Part shown: one piece after another, positions 32,222 to 41,942 of the stretch
Position numbering within the stretch: position 1 is the first letter of the stretch
How the letters are laid out: the number at the start of each line of letters is the position of its first letter
Source: Blastopirellula marina
Lineage (GTDB): Bacteria > Planctomycetota > Planctomycetia > Pirellulales > Thermoguttaceae
Assembly (NCBI GenBank): GCA_020721965.1
Contig: DYLS01000022.1
Span: forward strand, 1 to 49,806
Direction of reading: 5' to 3'
DNA length: 49,806 bases
Position numbers and translations under genes: made by a program
The notes under the pieces: generated by a model
Told to the model about the DNA's origin: nothing
Seen by the model: the letters and a program-made list of their open reading frames with translations, nothing else
Database searches by the model: none

Positions 32222-35107
32222 ATGTCGAAATCCAAGACTCGTACTCCCGCCGAGACACCCTTATTCATCAGTCAGCCGGAAATAATGGATTCTCCTGGCG
32301 AGGTGCCGACAAGGCAAAATCAAGAGGCGGCCGACAAGGATGAACGCGAATCCTTAAAAAACCGAACGGTCTTCGTCGTCGATGCGCATTCTTTGATCCA
32401 CCAGCTTTTCCATGCGATCGCGGCCTTGACCGCCCCGGATGGGCGCCCCGTAAACGCCGTCTTCGGCTTTGCGCGGGACATGCTGAACCTGATGCGGCAG
32501 TACCGCCCGGACTACTTGATCTGCGCCTTCGAGTCCGAGGAGCCTACCTTTCGCACCGGCCTATTCCCCAAATACAAGGCCCACAGGCCGCGGCTGGACG
32601 ACGATCTCCGGACGCAATTCGAGCTGATTCGGCGTTTTACGGAGGGCCTTGGAATCCTTTCCGTTTCCGTCCCTGGCTACGAAGCCGACGACATCCTGGC
32701 GACCATCGCTCGACAGGTGGAGCGATCCGGCGGCCAGTGCGTGCTGGTGACCAACGACAAGGACTGCCGTCAGTTGCTCTCCGACAAAGTGCGGATGTTG
32801 AACCTCCGCAAGCGAGCGTACTTGGATCCGGCCGGTCTCCATGCAGACTGGGGCATCCGGCCCGACCAAGCCGCCGATTTCCAAATCCTCGTCGGCGACG
32901 CAACGGATAACGTCCCGGGCGTTCCCGGCGTGGGTCCCAAAACGGCCGCCAAATGGCTAAGAGAGTTCGGGCGGCTCGACGAGATATTGTCCCATGCCGA
33001 GCAGATTCAGCCCGAAAAGCTACGCCAAAGCCTGCTCGCCAGTCGGGATCGCATCGTGACCATGCGATCGCTGGTGACGCTGCGAACGGATGTCCCCATG
33101 AGCTTTGCCTGGACCGATGCCCGTCCTGGTCCGATCCACCACGAAACGATCCGGCAATTGTGCGAGGAGCTGGGTTTCCGAAGCCTGCTCCACGAAATCG
33201 AGCGTTTGCCAGCCAATTCGCCCGCCAATTCCCCGGTTGATTCAATGGGCGATTCGTCGGGCGATTCGCCGGGCCGCCGAACATCAGCGGAGATCGCAAT
33301 CGACGCGCACGTGGTTGACACTCCCGAAGCTTTGCACGACCTTGCGAATCGGCTCCAAAATGCCCCCTGGGTCAGCATCGATACGGAGACGACGGATGTT
33401 CGACCACGCTGGGCCTCGTTGGTAGGGATTGCGATCTCGACGGGACCGGAGGGGGCCTGCTACATTCCGCTTCGTGGCCCGGCCGGTGCTCAAACGCTGC
33501 CTCAGGAAGACGCCATCGCTGCATTGCGTCCCATTCTAGAAAATCCTGAACTGCCCAAATTGGGGCAGAATCTGAAATACGACGCCATCGTCTTGCGCAA
33601 CGCGAATGTGGCACTGCGGGGAGCCGCATTCGACACGATGATCGCATCCTATTTGCTAGACGCGGGATCACGATCTCATAGCCTGGATGAGCTCGCCGCA
33701 CGGTACCTCGACTACCGCACGACGAAAACTGCCGAGTTGATTGGAAAAGGCAAGCAACAGCGGCAAATGGATTCGGTCGAGATCCCTCGCATAGCCGCTT
33801 ACGCGGGGCAAGATGTGACGTTACCGTGGCATCTTCGCGACCGGCTGGCACCGCAATTGGAGATGGAAGGGCTGACCGACATTTTCCGCGACCTCGAAAT
33901 GCCGTTGGTCACGGTACTCGCGGACATGGAATACCGTGGGATACGCGTGGATACCGCCTATCTGGACCGTCTAAGCCGCCGCTTTGCGGTCCGCATGGCC
34001 GAATTGGAAGAACAGATTCATCAAACGGTTGGGACGAGTTTCAACATCAGTTCGCCCAAACAACTGCAAGAGGTGCTGTTCCGGCATCTGAATCTGCCTG
34101 CCATCAAACGCACCAAGACCGGTGTGAGCACGGACTCGGAGGTCCTGGAAGAGCTGGCAGCCCTGCATCCTGTTCCGCAACTGATCCTGGAGTATCGCCA
34201 ATACGCCAAACTCAAGGGGACCTATGTCGATGCGTTTCCGCAAATGGTCTGCCCAAGTAGTGGTCGAATCCACGCGTCGTTCCATCAAACTGTGACCGCG
34301 ACCGGCCGGCTCAGCTCCAGCGATCCGAACTTGCAGAACATCCCCATACGATCAGAAGCAGGGCGTGAGATTCGTGCAGCGTTCGTCACGGAAGAAGATT
34401 GGGTCCTGATCTCCGCGGATTATTCGCAGATCGAACTCCGCATCCTAGCGCATCTGTCGGGTGACGAATCCCTGCGTCGCGCCTTCCGAGAAGATCGCGA
34501 TATCCACCAGTCCGTGGCGGCGGAAATCTTCGCTATTCCGGCGGAGGCTGTCACCTCCGAGATGCGACGGCGAGCCAAAGCCGTCAATTTCGGTGTGATC
34601 TACGGGCAGACACCGTTCGGTCTGGCAAAACAATTGCGGATACCCCAGGAGGAAGCCGCCCAGTTCATCGATTCGTACTTCGCGAGGTACCCGGGCATCC
34701 ACACATTCTTCGACCAGGTGCTCGCGGAATGCCGCAAGGTGGGATTCGTGCAGACGATTCTCGGCCGCAAGCGTAAAATAAGTGGGGTTCGCGGCAAACC
34801 CACGCGACAGCGGACGCTGCCAGAGCGGACCACCATCAATACGGTAATCCAGGGATCTGCGGCCGATTTGATCAAGCGGGCCATGATTCGCGTGCACCAT
34901 CGGCTGAGGCATGAGGGGCTCCATGCCGCGATGCTCGTGCAAATCCACGATGAGTTGCTGCTGGAATGCCCCACGATGGAAGTCCCCATCGTATCGCAAC
35001 TATTGCGCGATGAGATGCAAAATGCTTTGGCATTGAGCGTGCCTCTCAAAGTTGACATCCAAACCGGCCCCAATTGGGGAGAGATGACGCCGCTGGCGCA
35101 GAGCTGA
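32222..35107 (+). CDS. polA: DNA polymerase I
   Basis: This is a 961-residue three-domain polymerase for repair and Okazaki fragment processing. An N-terminal extension of about 50 residues is followed by the 5'-3' exonuclease (about 50-325, with Val-Asp-Ala-His-Ser, Glu-Ala-Asp-Asp and Asp-Lys-Asp motifs). A Ser/Asp/Pro repeat linker comes next. The 3'-5' proofreading exonuclease (about 365-545) keeps Asp387 and Glu389, Asn-Leu-Lys-Tyr-Asp and Tyr-X3-Asp, so it looks active. The polymerase domain has Asp733 in Ser-Ala-Asp-Tyr-Ser-Gln-Ile-Glu, the O-helix Arg-Arg-X-Ala-Lys-Ala-Val-Asn-Phe-Gly and Asp910 in Ile-His-Asp-Glu. It is followed by coaE, as in many bacteria, and probably co-transcribed. 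Confidence 0.97.
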   Translation: MSKSKTRTPAETPLFISQPEIMDSPGEVPTRQNQEAADKDERESLKNRTVFVVDAHSLIHQLFHAIAALTAPDGRPVNAVFGFARDMLNLMRQYRPDYLICAFESEEPTFRTGLFPKYKAHRPRLDDDLRTQFELIRRFTEGLGILSVSVPGYEADDILATIARQVERSGGQCVLVTNDKDCRQLLSDKVRMLNLRKRAYLDPAGLHADWGIRPDQAADFQILVGDATDNVPGVPGVGPKTAAKWLREFGRLDEILSHAEQIQPEKLRQSLLASRDRIVTMRSLVTLRTDVPMSFAWTDARPGPIHHETIRQLCEELGFRSLLHEIERLPANSPANSPVDSMGDSSGDSPGRRTSAEIAIDAHVVDTPEALHDLANRLQNAPWVSIDTETTDVRPRWASLVGIAISTGPEGACYIPLRGPAGAQTLPQEDAIAALRPILENPELPKLGQNLKYDAIVLRNANVALRGAAFDTMIASYLLDAGSRSHSLDELAARYLDYRTTKTAELIGKGKQQRQMDSVEIPRIAAYAGQDVTLPWHLRDRLAPQLEMEGLTDIFRDLEMPLVTVLADMEYRGIRVDTAYLDRLSRRFAVRMAELEEQIHQTVGTSFNISSPKQLQEVLFRHLNLPAIKRTKTGVSTDSEVLEELAALHPVPQLILEYRQYAKLKGTYVDAFPQMVCPSSGRIHASFHQTVTATGRLSSSDPNLQNIPIRSEAGREIRAAFVTEEDWVLISADYSQIELRILAHLSGDESLRRAFREDRDIHQSVAAEIFAIPAEAVTSEMRRRAKAVNFGVIYGQTPFGLAKQLRIPQEEAAQFIDSYFARYPGIHTFFDQVLAECRKVGFVQTILGRKRKISGVRGKPTRQRTLPERTTINTVIQGSAADLIKRAMIRVHHRLRHEGLHAAMLVQIHDELLLECPTMEVPIVSQLLRDEMQNALALSVPLKVDIQTGPNWGEMTPLAQS

Positions 35108-35234
35108 AGCGATTTGCAAGGCTTGTCGGGCCGGCGTGCAGGTCCCATCGCAACTCGATTCCTCGCCGCAGCACGCCCCTGGATCGCGAACTGGAGCCAA
35201 CGTTCGGGGAAACAAGAAAGTACGAGAACGAACC

Positions 35235-35834
35235 ATGTGGATCATCGGCATTGTAGGTGGCATTTGCGCGGGCAAGACCGTCGTCGCTCACGAATTCACC
35301 ATGCTGGGAGCCCGACATTTCGACGCCGACAAGGTCGCACACCGTCTGTTGACGAAACCCTCCGTGGTTGAAGACCTGAGCGGCATCTTCGGCCGAGAGA
35401 TTCTTTCGCCGACAGGCCAGATCGATCGGAGGAGGCTGGCGGAGATCGTCTTTCAAGAGGGTTCTCAGGCGGACTACGGCTTGCGGAGGCTCGAATCGGT
35501 TCTGCATCCTCTGGTCCTTGCCGAATTCTACGCCGAAGCCAGACAAGCCGCGAGCGAGGGAGTCCCGGCCTTGGTACTCGATGCGCCATTGCTCTTGGAA
35601 GCGAAATGGGCTAAACTATGCCATAGGATTGTTTACGTGGAGGCGTCCTCGGCCGTTCGTGCCGAGCGTGCCCGGTTTCGCGGTTTCGACGCGGAGAGCC
35701 TAGCTCGCCGAGAACGGCGACAAAAGTCACTAGAGTTCAAGCGGCTCCGTGCCGATTTTATGATTGAAAACACCGCGTCGCGCGAACACGTTCAGGCTCA
35801 GGTGGAACGGTTTTGGCGCCTGCTTTTCGACTAG
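35235..35834 (+). CDS. coaE: dephospho-CoA kinase
   Basis: This is a 199-residue enzyme for the last step of coenzyme A synthesis, phosphorylating the 3'-OH of dephospho-CoA with ATP. I chose ATG 35235, which puts the P-loop at residues 8-15 (Gly-Gly-Ile-Cys-Ala-Gly-Lys-Thr). The following Phe-Asp-Ala-Asp-Lys-Val-Ala-His and the lid segment Ala-Arg-Phe-Arg-Gly-Phe are typical. Cys in the P-loop replaces the usual Ala/Gly, which should be harmless. The gene lies 127 bases after polA in the same direction. Confidence 0.94.
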   Translation: MWIIGIVGGICAGKTVVAHEFTMLGARHFDADKVAHRLLTKPSVVEDLSGIFGREILSPTGQIDRRRLAEIVFQEGSQADYGLRRLESVLHPLVLAEFYAEARQAASEGVPALVLDAPLLLEAKWAKLCHRIVYVEASSAVRAERARFRGFDAESLARRERRQKSLEFKRLRADFMIENTASREHVQAQVERFWRLLFD

Positions 35835-35923
35835 TGTCCCTCCAAGGCTTACCGCTTTTTGGGCGTAGAGTTGGACTCTCCGCAGCGAACCCCAACTTTG
35901 CAATCGGTACGCGTTTCACGCAT

Positions 35924-35972
35924 CGCATGTGTCCGCATGTGTTGTACGCACGGTTTTCTGTTTCCACATGCG
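35924..35972 (+). repeat. tandem 10-bp repeat and inverted copy upstream of rho
   Basis: CGCATGTGTC and CGCATGTGTT are adjacent (35924-35943). The second can pair over eight bases with CACATGCG at 35965-35972. This lies in the 393-base gap between coaE and rho, which otherwise shows no gene. It could be part of a rho leader or a protein-binding site. Confidence 0.4.
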
Positions 35973-36227
35973 AAATTGAGTCCACTGATTGCTAGGAGAT
36001 GTCTGCGAAGGCGAGGCAGGGCTGGTCTAAAAACGACAGGCCGATTGCATCGGGATGCCCCCGTAAACTTAGAATCCGAAATGGTTTTTCTTACCGAATA
36101 ACCCGTCCGGGATCGTCCGGAGTTGCGTAAATAATACAGCCGCGGCTTGTTCTAAAACTCGTATTTTCGTTTCCCACCCCGGCACGGATCGCGTGCCAGA
36201 CGCTCGCTTCTCAGGAGCTTCGGTCTC

Positions 36228-37709
36228 ATGTCCCAGTCGCAAGATCCCAGTTCTCACGACTTCTCGTCCACGTCCCCCCGCCGATTTCAGAGGGAAAGCG
36301 GCGACGGCGCACAGCGCGGAGGGCATCGCCCCCGACGCCGTCCCGATAAGGAAAAGGAACCGCTCTCCATCGCGGAACAGCTCGTCGAGGGACGACTCGA
36401 TACCGAGGAGGAAGACCGCGAACTGCAAAGGATCAAGCAGTCCGGGGATACCAACATCGGCCTCCTTCAGCGGATGTCGATGGCAGAACTGATCGAGGAA
36501 GCCCGAAAGGACAACCTCACGGACATTGCGGGCATCAAACGCCAAGATTTGATCTTTCGCATTCTGAAGGAGCGGATCAAACTGAGCGGCCTCATGTTTG
36601 GGGAAGGCACGCTCGAAATTCTCCCCGACGGTTTCGGCTTTCTGCGTAGCCCGGATTATCACTACCTGGCATGTCCTGACGACATCTACGTCTCCCCCAG
36701 CCAGATTCGCCGCTTTGGGCTGCGGACGGGCATGACCATATCGGGCCAGATTCGCCCCCCCAAGGAGAATGAGCGGTACTTCGCCCTGCTGCGGGTGGAA
36801 GCGGTCAATTACGAGGACCCCAACCTGGCGGCTAAACGGATAGCCTTCGACGATTTAACGCCGTGTCACCCGGATCAGCGGATCATCCTGGAGACCACCA
36901 GCGACGAAACCGAACGCCGCGTTGTCGATCTGATTGCGCCGGTCGGCTTTGGCCAGCGGGGCCTGATTGTCAGCCCACCGCGAGCTGGGAAGACCATCCT
37001 ACTGCAAAAAATGGCTAAGGCCGTCTTGCACAATTATCCCGACAGCTACGTCTTCATGCTATTGATTGACGAACGACCGGAAGAAGTGACCGACATGGAG
37101 CGGCAGGTCAAAGGTTCCAACTGCGAGGTCATCAGTTCGACTTTTGACGAGGCCCCCGCACGACACATCCAAGTTTCCGAAATGGTGCTCGAAAAGGCCA
37201 AGCGAATGGTCGAGTATGGCCGCGACGTGGTCATCTTCTTGGACTCTATTACCCGGCTGGCGCGGGCTTGGAACGCGGAGTGCCCGCATTCCGGAAAAAT
37301 CCTCAGCGGCGGCGTGGATGCGAACGCCCTGCAACGCCCCAAGCGGTTCTTTGGATCCGCTCGAAAAATCGACGAAGGCGGGTCCTTGACCATCGTGGCC
37401 ACCGCCTTGATCGACACCGGTAGCAAGATGGACGAGGTGATTTTCGAGGAATTCAAGGGCACCGGGAATATGGAAATCGTCCTCGATCGCAAGCTGGTCG
37501 ACAAGCGAATTTGGCCGGCCATCGACATCAATCGATCAGGCACGCGCCGGGAAGAGATGCTGCTCGACCGTGAGGAGTATCGGAGAATCTGCGCGTTGCG
37601 ACGCGTTCTCAACGAAATGAATGCCCCCGATGCCATGGAGTTCCTCGTGGGGCGACTGGCCAAAACCAAGACCAATGCCGAATTCCTCATGAGTATGAAT
37701 GTTCGCTGA
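36228..37709 (+). CDS. rho: transcription termination factor Rho
   Basis: This is a 493-residue hexameric RNA helicase that ends transcripts. The start at ATG 36228 follows AGGAG at 36213-36217. The first ~45 residues are a Ser/Arg/Gly-rich extension, common in planctomycete and actinobacterial Rho. The N-terminal helix bundle and cold-shock-like RNA-binding domain (Gly-Phe-Gly-Phe-Leu-Arg near 140) follow. The ATPase domain has Walker A at about 249-256 with Lys255 and an Arg in the usually lysine position before it. Further on are [10 protein letters not shown] and the Leu-Asp-Ser-Ile-Thr-Arg-Leu-Ala-Arg Walker B/Q-loop region. A terminator-like hairpin follows at about 37811. Confidence 0.97.
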   Translation: MSQSQDPSSHDFSSTSPRRFQRESGDGAQRGGHRPRRRPDKEKEPLSIAEQLVEGRLDTEEEDRELQRIKQSGDTNIGLLQRMSMAELIEEARKDNLTDIAGIKRQDLIFRILKERIKLSGLMFGEGTLEILPDGFGFLRSPDYHYLACPDDIYVSPSQIRRFGLRTGMTISGQIRPPKENERYFALLRVEAVNYEDPNLAAKRIAFDDLTPCHPDQRIILETTSDETERRVVDLIAPVGFGQRGLIVSPPRAGKTILLQKMAKAVLHNYPDSYVFMLLIDERPEEVTDMERQVKGSNCEVISSTFDEAPARHIQVSEMVLEKAKRMVEYGRDVVIFLDSITRLARAWNAECPHSGKILSGGVDANALQRPKRFFGSARKIDEGGSLTIVATALIDTGSKMDEVIFEEFKGTGNMEIVLDRKLVDKRIWPAIDINRSGTRREEMLLDREEYRRICALRRVLNEMNAPDAMEFLVGRLAKTKTNAEFLMSMNVR

Positions 37710-37810
37710 GACATGGGCACGCCTGGTGGCCTACTCTCATTGCACACACTCATTGAGGCACAACATATAGCGATGGCAGCGACCTCTCGACGCAACATAG
37801 AGTGCTGTGC

Positions 37811-37852
37811 AATGGCGGTGGGACACCAAAAGGGTACGCCGTCGCCATTTTT
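37811..37852 (+). terminator. probable intrinsic terminator after rho
   Basis: AATGGCG (37811-37817) pairs with CGCCATT (37843-37849), followed by T residues to 37852. The stem is seven base pairs with a long, partly pairable loop, so strength is moderate. Confidence 0.5.
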
Positions 37853-37977
37853 CGCCTAAAATGCCCGTCCCTCGGATAAGTTCAGACACGATTTGGGTCC
37901 TAAGTCCAGGTCACGATTTAGACCCCGGCTGGTCGACCCCGCGGCAGCCCTCGGTGACAGCAACTCGAATCATTTGA

Positions 37978-38143
37978 CTGGGCTATTGCAAAGTGCTTGA
38001 TCCCCCTCTGAGAGCGGGATTCCAACTGGAGCGTTGGGAATTTCAGGGAAACAACGAGAGCTATTTTTGTGGGACACAGCCTTCGCGTTACCATCTCCCT
38101 TGGGAAGAGGGGAGCTTGTAACCCCAAAATTGCAAAAGTCCAG
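37978..38143. repeat. ~165-bp MITE-like element, copy 2
   Basis: Its ends, CTGGGCTATTGCAA (37978-37991) and TTGCAAAAGTCCAG (38130-38143), are near-perfect inverted repeats. The length of 166 bp and internal order match the element at 21539-21703. It lies 68 bases upstream of ribH and may affect its expression. No transposase is in the window. Confidence 0.7.
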
Positions 38144-38211
38144 ATTTCACAAAAGCGGCAGGAGCGTGGCAGGCTCCCCAAAGGCTCAACCCCTTACAAA
38201 AGGCAATCGTC

Positions 38212-38766
38212 GTGACAACAGAAACCCCTCCCCCTTCCAAGTATCGCGAATGGACCGGCCAAGGCGTCGGCCCTTACGGCAAGATGGCTGTGATCGTCTC
38301 GCAATTCAACCAGACGATCACGCGGGGACTTCTCGTCGGTGCGGTGCGAACCCTGCACCAAGCCGGGGTTCCCGCCGATGATATTCACGTGTTTTGGGTA
38401 CCCGGGGCATTTGAGATTCCCACCGCGGCCGGCCTCGCCGCGCGATCCGGCCTGTATTCCGCCGTGCTCTGCCTGGGCGCCGTCATCAAGGGCGAAACCT
38501 CCCACGATACGCACATCAATCGGGCGGTCAGCCTTTCTCTCGCCGAATTGGGCATGGAAACCGGCGTTCCGGTCCTGTTCGGCGTTTTAACCTGCGAAAC
38601 TTTGGAGCAGGCCGTGGCCCGCTCCGCCGCTGTCCCCGCTGTGCGTGGCAAAGACGTTGCCGCCCCTGAAAAGGGGAACAAGGGTGCCGAATGCGCGGAG
38701 GCAGCGATGGAAATGATAGCCATCCTCCGTCGCATCAACGAGGTTACCTCCCGCAATAAGCAATGA
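38212..38766 (+). CDS. ribH: 6,7-dimethyl-8-ribityllumazine synthase
   Basis: This is a 184-residue enzyme of riboflavin synthesis that joins the ribityl-pyrimidine to a four-carbon phosphate, normally as a 60-mer shell. GTG 38212 is the start. Motifs are Val-Ser-Gln-Phe-Asn, Val-Pro-Gly-Ala-Phe-Glu-Ile-Pro and Gly-Ala-Val-Ile-Lys-Gly-Glu-Thr-Ser-His with the catalytic His (about residue 101), then Phe-Gly-Val-Leu-Thr. Between the Glu-Gln-Ala helix and the Asn-Lys-Gly-Ala-Glu helix there is an extra loop of about a dozen residues compared with most homologues. nusB follows after 64 bases, a common bacterial pairing. No FMN riboswitch is seen upstream; the space is occupied by a repeat. Confidence 0.94.
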   Translation: MTTETPPPSKYREWTGQGVGPYGKMAVIVSQFNQTITRGLLVGAVRTLHQAGVPADDIHVFWVPGAFEIPTAAGLAARSGLYSAVLCLGAVIKGETSHDTHINRAVSLSLAELGMETGVPVLFGVLTCETLEQAVARSAAVPAVRGKDVAAPEKGNKGAECAEAAMEMIAILRRINEVTSRNKQ

Positions 38767-38830
38767 CACGCTCCCACATCTCGGTTCGGAGCGATCCACG
38801 GAATTTTTGTCCCGTATGGGAGAAGAGTCG

Positions 38831-39355
38831 ATGACCAACCCCACGCCTGATCGGCACGCCGCCAGGGCCTTGGTGCTCCAGCTATTGTTTCAAGACGATT
38901 TCAACCCGCGGACAAATCCGGCCAAAGGCGACGAATGGGTCCAAAGCCAATTGCGTCAGCCAGAATTGGTGCGCTTTGCCAAGAATTTGTTGTCGGGCGT
39001 TCGACGGAATCGACGGGAATTGGATGAACGTTTGCAACGGGCGGCCGACAACTGGAGCTTGGAACGCATGGCCGCCGTGGATCGTAATGTCCTTCGCCTG
39101 GGGGCGTACGAGCTGTTCCATACGAGCACGCCCTCCAGCGTGATTATCGACGAGGCGATCGAACTGGCGAAAACATTTGGCACCGAACTCTCAGGGGCAT
39201 TTGTCAACGGGATTTTGGATCGGCTGCTTCGAGAGCGGCAAGCAGGGGCGGCCAGCGTCCAGACAGCGAATGAGAAGAGCGCCGGGATCGGAGAGACCAT
39301 GGGGACAGACCGCGAACCTGGAGCTGAACCTGGTTCCCAAGAGTCCTTGCCGTAA
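38831..39355 (+). CDS. nusB: transcription antitermination factor NusB
   Basis: This is a 174-residue all-helical RNA-binding protein that helps rRNA antitermination with NusE. I chose ATG 38831, with GGGAG eight bases upstream. A TTG 24 bases earlier is in frame. Typical segments are Arg-His-Ala-Ala-Arg-Ala-Leu-Val-Leu-Gln-Leu-Leu-Phe-Gln, Trp-Ser-Leu-Glu-Arg-Met-Ala-Ala-Val-Asp-Arg, and Val-Ile-Ile-Asp-Glu-Ala-Ile-Glu-Leu-Ala-Lys followed by Phe-Val-Asn-Gly-Ile-Leu-Asp. The last 40 residues are Glu/Gly-rich and not conserved. It sits between ribH and ftsY in one direction. Confidence 0.94.
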   Translation: MTNPTPDRHAARALVLQLLFQDDFNPRTNPAKGDEWVQSQLRQPELVRFAKNLLSGVRRNRRELDERLQRAADNWSLERMAAVDRNVLRLGAYELFHTSTPSSVIIDEAIELAKTFGTELSGAFVNGILDRLLRERQAGAASVQTANEKSAGIGETMGTDREPGAEPGSQESLP

Positions 39356-39481
39356 AGCCACAATTTTGCCAATTTTGCGATACCCCGGCTGAACCGACTG
39401 CGATCGCCCCTAAAAAGCTCACCAAATCCACCGGTCAAGTATCTGTAGTTATCCAACGGCCGCAGGACAAAGCGATACGCC

Positions 39482-40396
39482 ATGGGACTGTTCGACAAGA
39501 TCAAGCAAGGGCTCAAGAAAACCGCCCAGATTCTCCGTACCGACATCCGCGATCTTTTCAAGACCAAAGGACGGCTCGTCGACCAGGCCTTCCTGGACGA
39601 GATATTCGAGGTGTTGGTCCGCACCGATATGGGTGTTCAAGCCTCACAACAAATCGTGGACCGCATCGCCCAAAAATACAACAGTCGCGTCATCGAGTGG
39701 GGAGATGCGGTCACGGAAATAAAATCACATTTGAAAGAACTCCTCCGCCAACCGTCCGTACCGCTGAACTTTGCACCCGACGGTTTGACCGTGCTGATGG
39801 TGTGCGGTGTCAATGGCTGTGGAAAAACCACCACGATCGCCAAATTGGCTCAAATGTTGAAAGGGCAGGGGAAAAAGGTCGTATTGGGTGCGGCCGACAC
39901 ATTCCGCGCGGCGGCGGTGGCGCAACTGCGTAGCTGGGCCGATCGCCTAGGCGTGGAAATCGTAACGGGGACTGAGGGAAGCGACCCAGCCTCCGTGGGC
40001 CATCGTGCCGTGGCCGCCGCCCTGGAGCATGGTGCGGACGTCTGTATTGTGGACACGGCGGGCCGCCTTCAGACGCATCAAAATTTGATGCGCGAACTCT
40101 CGAAAATCCACCGCGTCCTTGGCAAGCAGGTCGAGGGGGCACCGCATGAAGTCTTGCTCGTCCTGGACGCGACGACCGGCCAGAACGGCATCAGTCAGGC
40201 CAAGTACTTTACGGACGCCGTGCATTGCACAGGCTTGGTGCTAGCCAAGCTCGATGGCACGGCCAAGGGTGGCGTGGCTGTGGCGATCCGCCAACAAGTC
40301 GGGCTACCGGTCAAGTTCGTCGGCGTCGGTGAAAAGGCCGATGACCTGCTCCCATTCGACACGGATGTTTACGTGGACGGCCTGTTCGACGACTGA
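39482..40396 (+). CDS. ftsY: signal recognition particle receptor FtsY
   Basis: This is a 304-residue SRP-type GTPase that docks SRP-ribosome complexes at the membrane. The N-terminal NX helices begin at Met1 (Gly-Leu-Phe-Asp-Lys-Ile-Lys-Gln-Gly-Leu), without the long acidic A domain of E. coli FtsY. The G domain contains Gly-Val-Asn-Gly-Cys-Gly-Lys-Thr-Thr with Lys115, Asp-Thr-Phe-Arg-Ala-Ala-Ala, Asp-Thr-Ala-Gly-Arg and Lys-Leu-Asp-Gly-Thr-Ala-Lys-Gly-Gly. The final Gly-Val-Gly-Glu-Lys-X-Asp-Asp-Leu is diagnostic of FtsY rather than Ffh. Membrane contact would rely on the short amphipathic N-terminal helix. Confidence 0.96.
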   Translation: MGLFDKIKQGLKKTAQILRTDIRDLFKTKGRLVDQAFLDEIFEVLVRTDMGVQASQQIVDRIAQKYNSRVIEWGDAVTEIKSHLKELLRQPSVPLNFAPDGLTVLMVCGVNGCGKTTTIAKLAQMLKGQGKKVVLGAADTFRAAAVAQLRSWADRLGVEIVTGTEGSDPASVGHRAVAAALEHGADVCIVDTAGRLQTHQNLMRELSKIHRVLGKQVEGAPHEVLLVLDATTGQNGISQAKYFTDAVHCTGLVLAKLDGTAKGGVAVAIRQQVGLPVKFVGVGEKADDLLPFDTDVYVDGLFDD

Positions 40397-40550
40397 AGTT
40401 ATCGCGCACCCGCAACAGAGCCGGCAGTGCCTACTTTCCCGCCGCTTGCAGTTCCTGTTTCTTTGGGATATAGTAGCGGCTCGGATGGGACCGCCCGGCG
40501 TCCCCCGCGCTACGATCTTTTGTGAAGCGTGCTTTGAAAGGAGATGGCCC

Positions 40551-41942
40551 ATGTCGTCGTCGCAGTTTTCACGTCGCTCTATCCTCAAGGCGGGTGCCGC
40601 GATCGCGGTCCCATTCTTGGTATCCGGCAAAGCGTTGGGCTTGGAGGGTGCCGCTCCCGCTTCGGAACGAGTGAGAGTGGGGATTATTGGCCTAGGGGGG
40701 CGGTCGCGTGGGATCGTGGCCGAGTCCCAGGAACTGAAGAAATTGGAGATCGTCGATGTATGCGACTGCTTTCGCCCTGCCGTGGACCGCTTCATTGGCG
40801 AAAAGGCTGCCGGACGTAAATGGGTCGGTTATGAAGATTTTCGCAAACTGATTGAGGAAAAGAAGCCTGACGGCGTGATGGTCGAAACCACCACCCATGC
40901 CCGTGCCTGGATTGCGGTCACCGCCATGCAAATGGGGATGGACACCTATATCGAAAAACCCATGTGCCTAACCATTCAAGAGGGCCGGTACATGGTGAAT
41001 GTGGCACGCAAATACAATCGGGTAACGCAAGTTGGCACGCAGCAACGCTCCATGCCGTACAACAATTGGGCCAGCGATCTGGTCAAAAATGGGGCCATCG
41101 GAAAGATTAAAACCGTCTTGGCTCCCAACTTCGTCGGTCCCGAAAAATGGCCAGGCAAGGAGCCGATGCCCCTCCCGCAGGGCGGCAACGAGGGCTGGTG
41201 GGATGTCTGGACAAATCAGGCCGAGTTGCGTCCCTACCACCCTGAACTTCACCATGGTTGGGAACGCTGGTGGGATTACGACGGCGGCGGATTGTGTTTC
41301 GGAGTGACGGGATGGGGCACGCACTCGTACGACCAGATTCAGCGGGCATTGGGAACAGACGAGACCGGCCCTGTGGAGATGGTGCTAGAAGAAGCGGTCT
41401 ATAACGGACCGTGCGGACAGTTCGAGCGGGTCCCCGAAGACGATCCCACTTATCTTGAGTATTTGAATCGCTTGGCACGCCCCGTCAGTGGTCCCCGGGC
41501 AAAGGTCCGCATGTGGTATGCCAACGGGGTAGAGCTTCGCTTGCACCTGAATGGCGATTGGGGGCCCGGTCTGGGAGCCATCTTCATCGGCGAAAATGGA
41601 AAGATCGAAATCAATCGAGACAAGATCGCCACCAATCCCAAGGAGCTGTTACAGCGACCAGATAACCCAGGGCCAATCACCCGGCCGGAGACCGAGTATC
41701 ACATCGCGAATTGGCTGGACTGCATCAAGACGCGTGGCAAATGCAATGCCGATATCGAGTATGGCCTGCGATCCACGACCCTTTGCTACCTGGTGAACAT
41801 CGTGCGCGAAATCGGTGAGGTTGGCTTCAAATTGAAGTGGGATCCCCAGACCGAAAAGTTCACCAATCACGAGGGTGCCAATCAATCCTCCTATGTCACG
41901 CGTCCCCGGCGCAAAGGCTACGAGTTGCCGGCCGTGACGTGA
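40551..41942 (+). CDS. Tat-exported Gfo/Idh/MocA-family oxidoreductase
   Basis: This is a 463-residue protein starting at ATG 40551 behind AAAGGAG (40537-40543). The open frame extends upstream over the ftsY end but is not coding there. Residues 6-30 are a twin-arginine signal (Phe-Ser-Arg-Arg-Ser-Ile-Leu-Lys plus a hydrophobic run). The Rossmann part reads Val-Gly-Ile-Ile-Gly-Leu-Gly-Gly, and Glu-Lys-Pro-Met marks the family's catalytic-lysine region. The C-terminal half contains many Trp residues and a Trp-Gly-Thr-His motif. Exported NAD(P)-dependent relatives in planctomycetes are linked to polysaccharide breakdown, with the cofactor bound before export. The substrate here is unknown. Confidence 0.9.
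   Translation: MSSSQFSRRSILKAGAAIAVPFLVSGKALGLEGAAPASERVRVGIIGLGGRSRGIVAESQELKKLEIVDVCDCFRPAVDRFIGEKAAGRKWVGYEDFRKLIEEKKPDGVMVETTTHARAWIAVTAMQMGMDTYIEKPMCLTIQEGRYMVNVARKYNRVTQVGTQQRSMPYNNWASDLVKNGAIGKIKTVLAPNFVGPEKWPGKEPMPLPQGGNEGWWDVWTNQAELRPYHPELHHGWERWWDYDGGGLCFGVTGWGTHSYDQIQRALGTDETGPVEMVLEEAVYNGPCGQFERVPEDDPTYLEYLNRLARPVSGPRAKVRMWYANGVELRLHLNGDWGPGLGAIFIGENGKIEINRDKIATNPKELLQRPDNPGPITRPETEYHIANWLDCIKTRGKCNADIEYGLRSTTLCYLVNIVREIGEVGFKLKWDPQTEKFTNHEGANQSSYVTRPRRKGYELPAVT

Noticed and set aside
40254-40550. Upstream extension of the Gfo/Idh/MocA gene over ftsY
   Set aside because: Overlaps the end of ftsY in another frame; AAAGGAG plus a Tat signal at 40551 defines the start.
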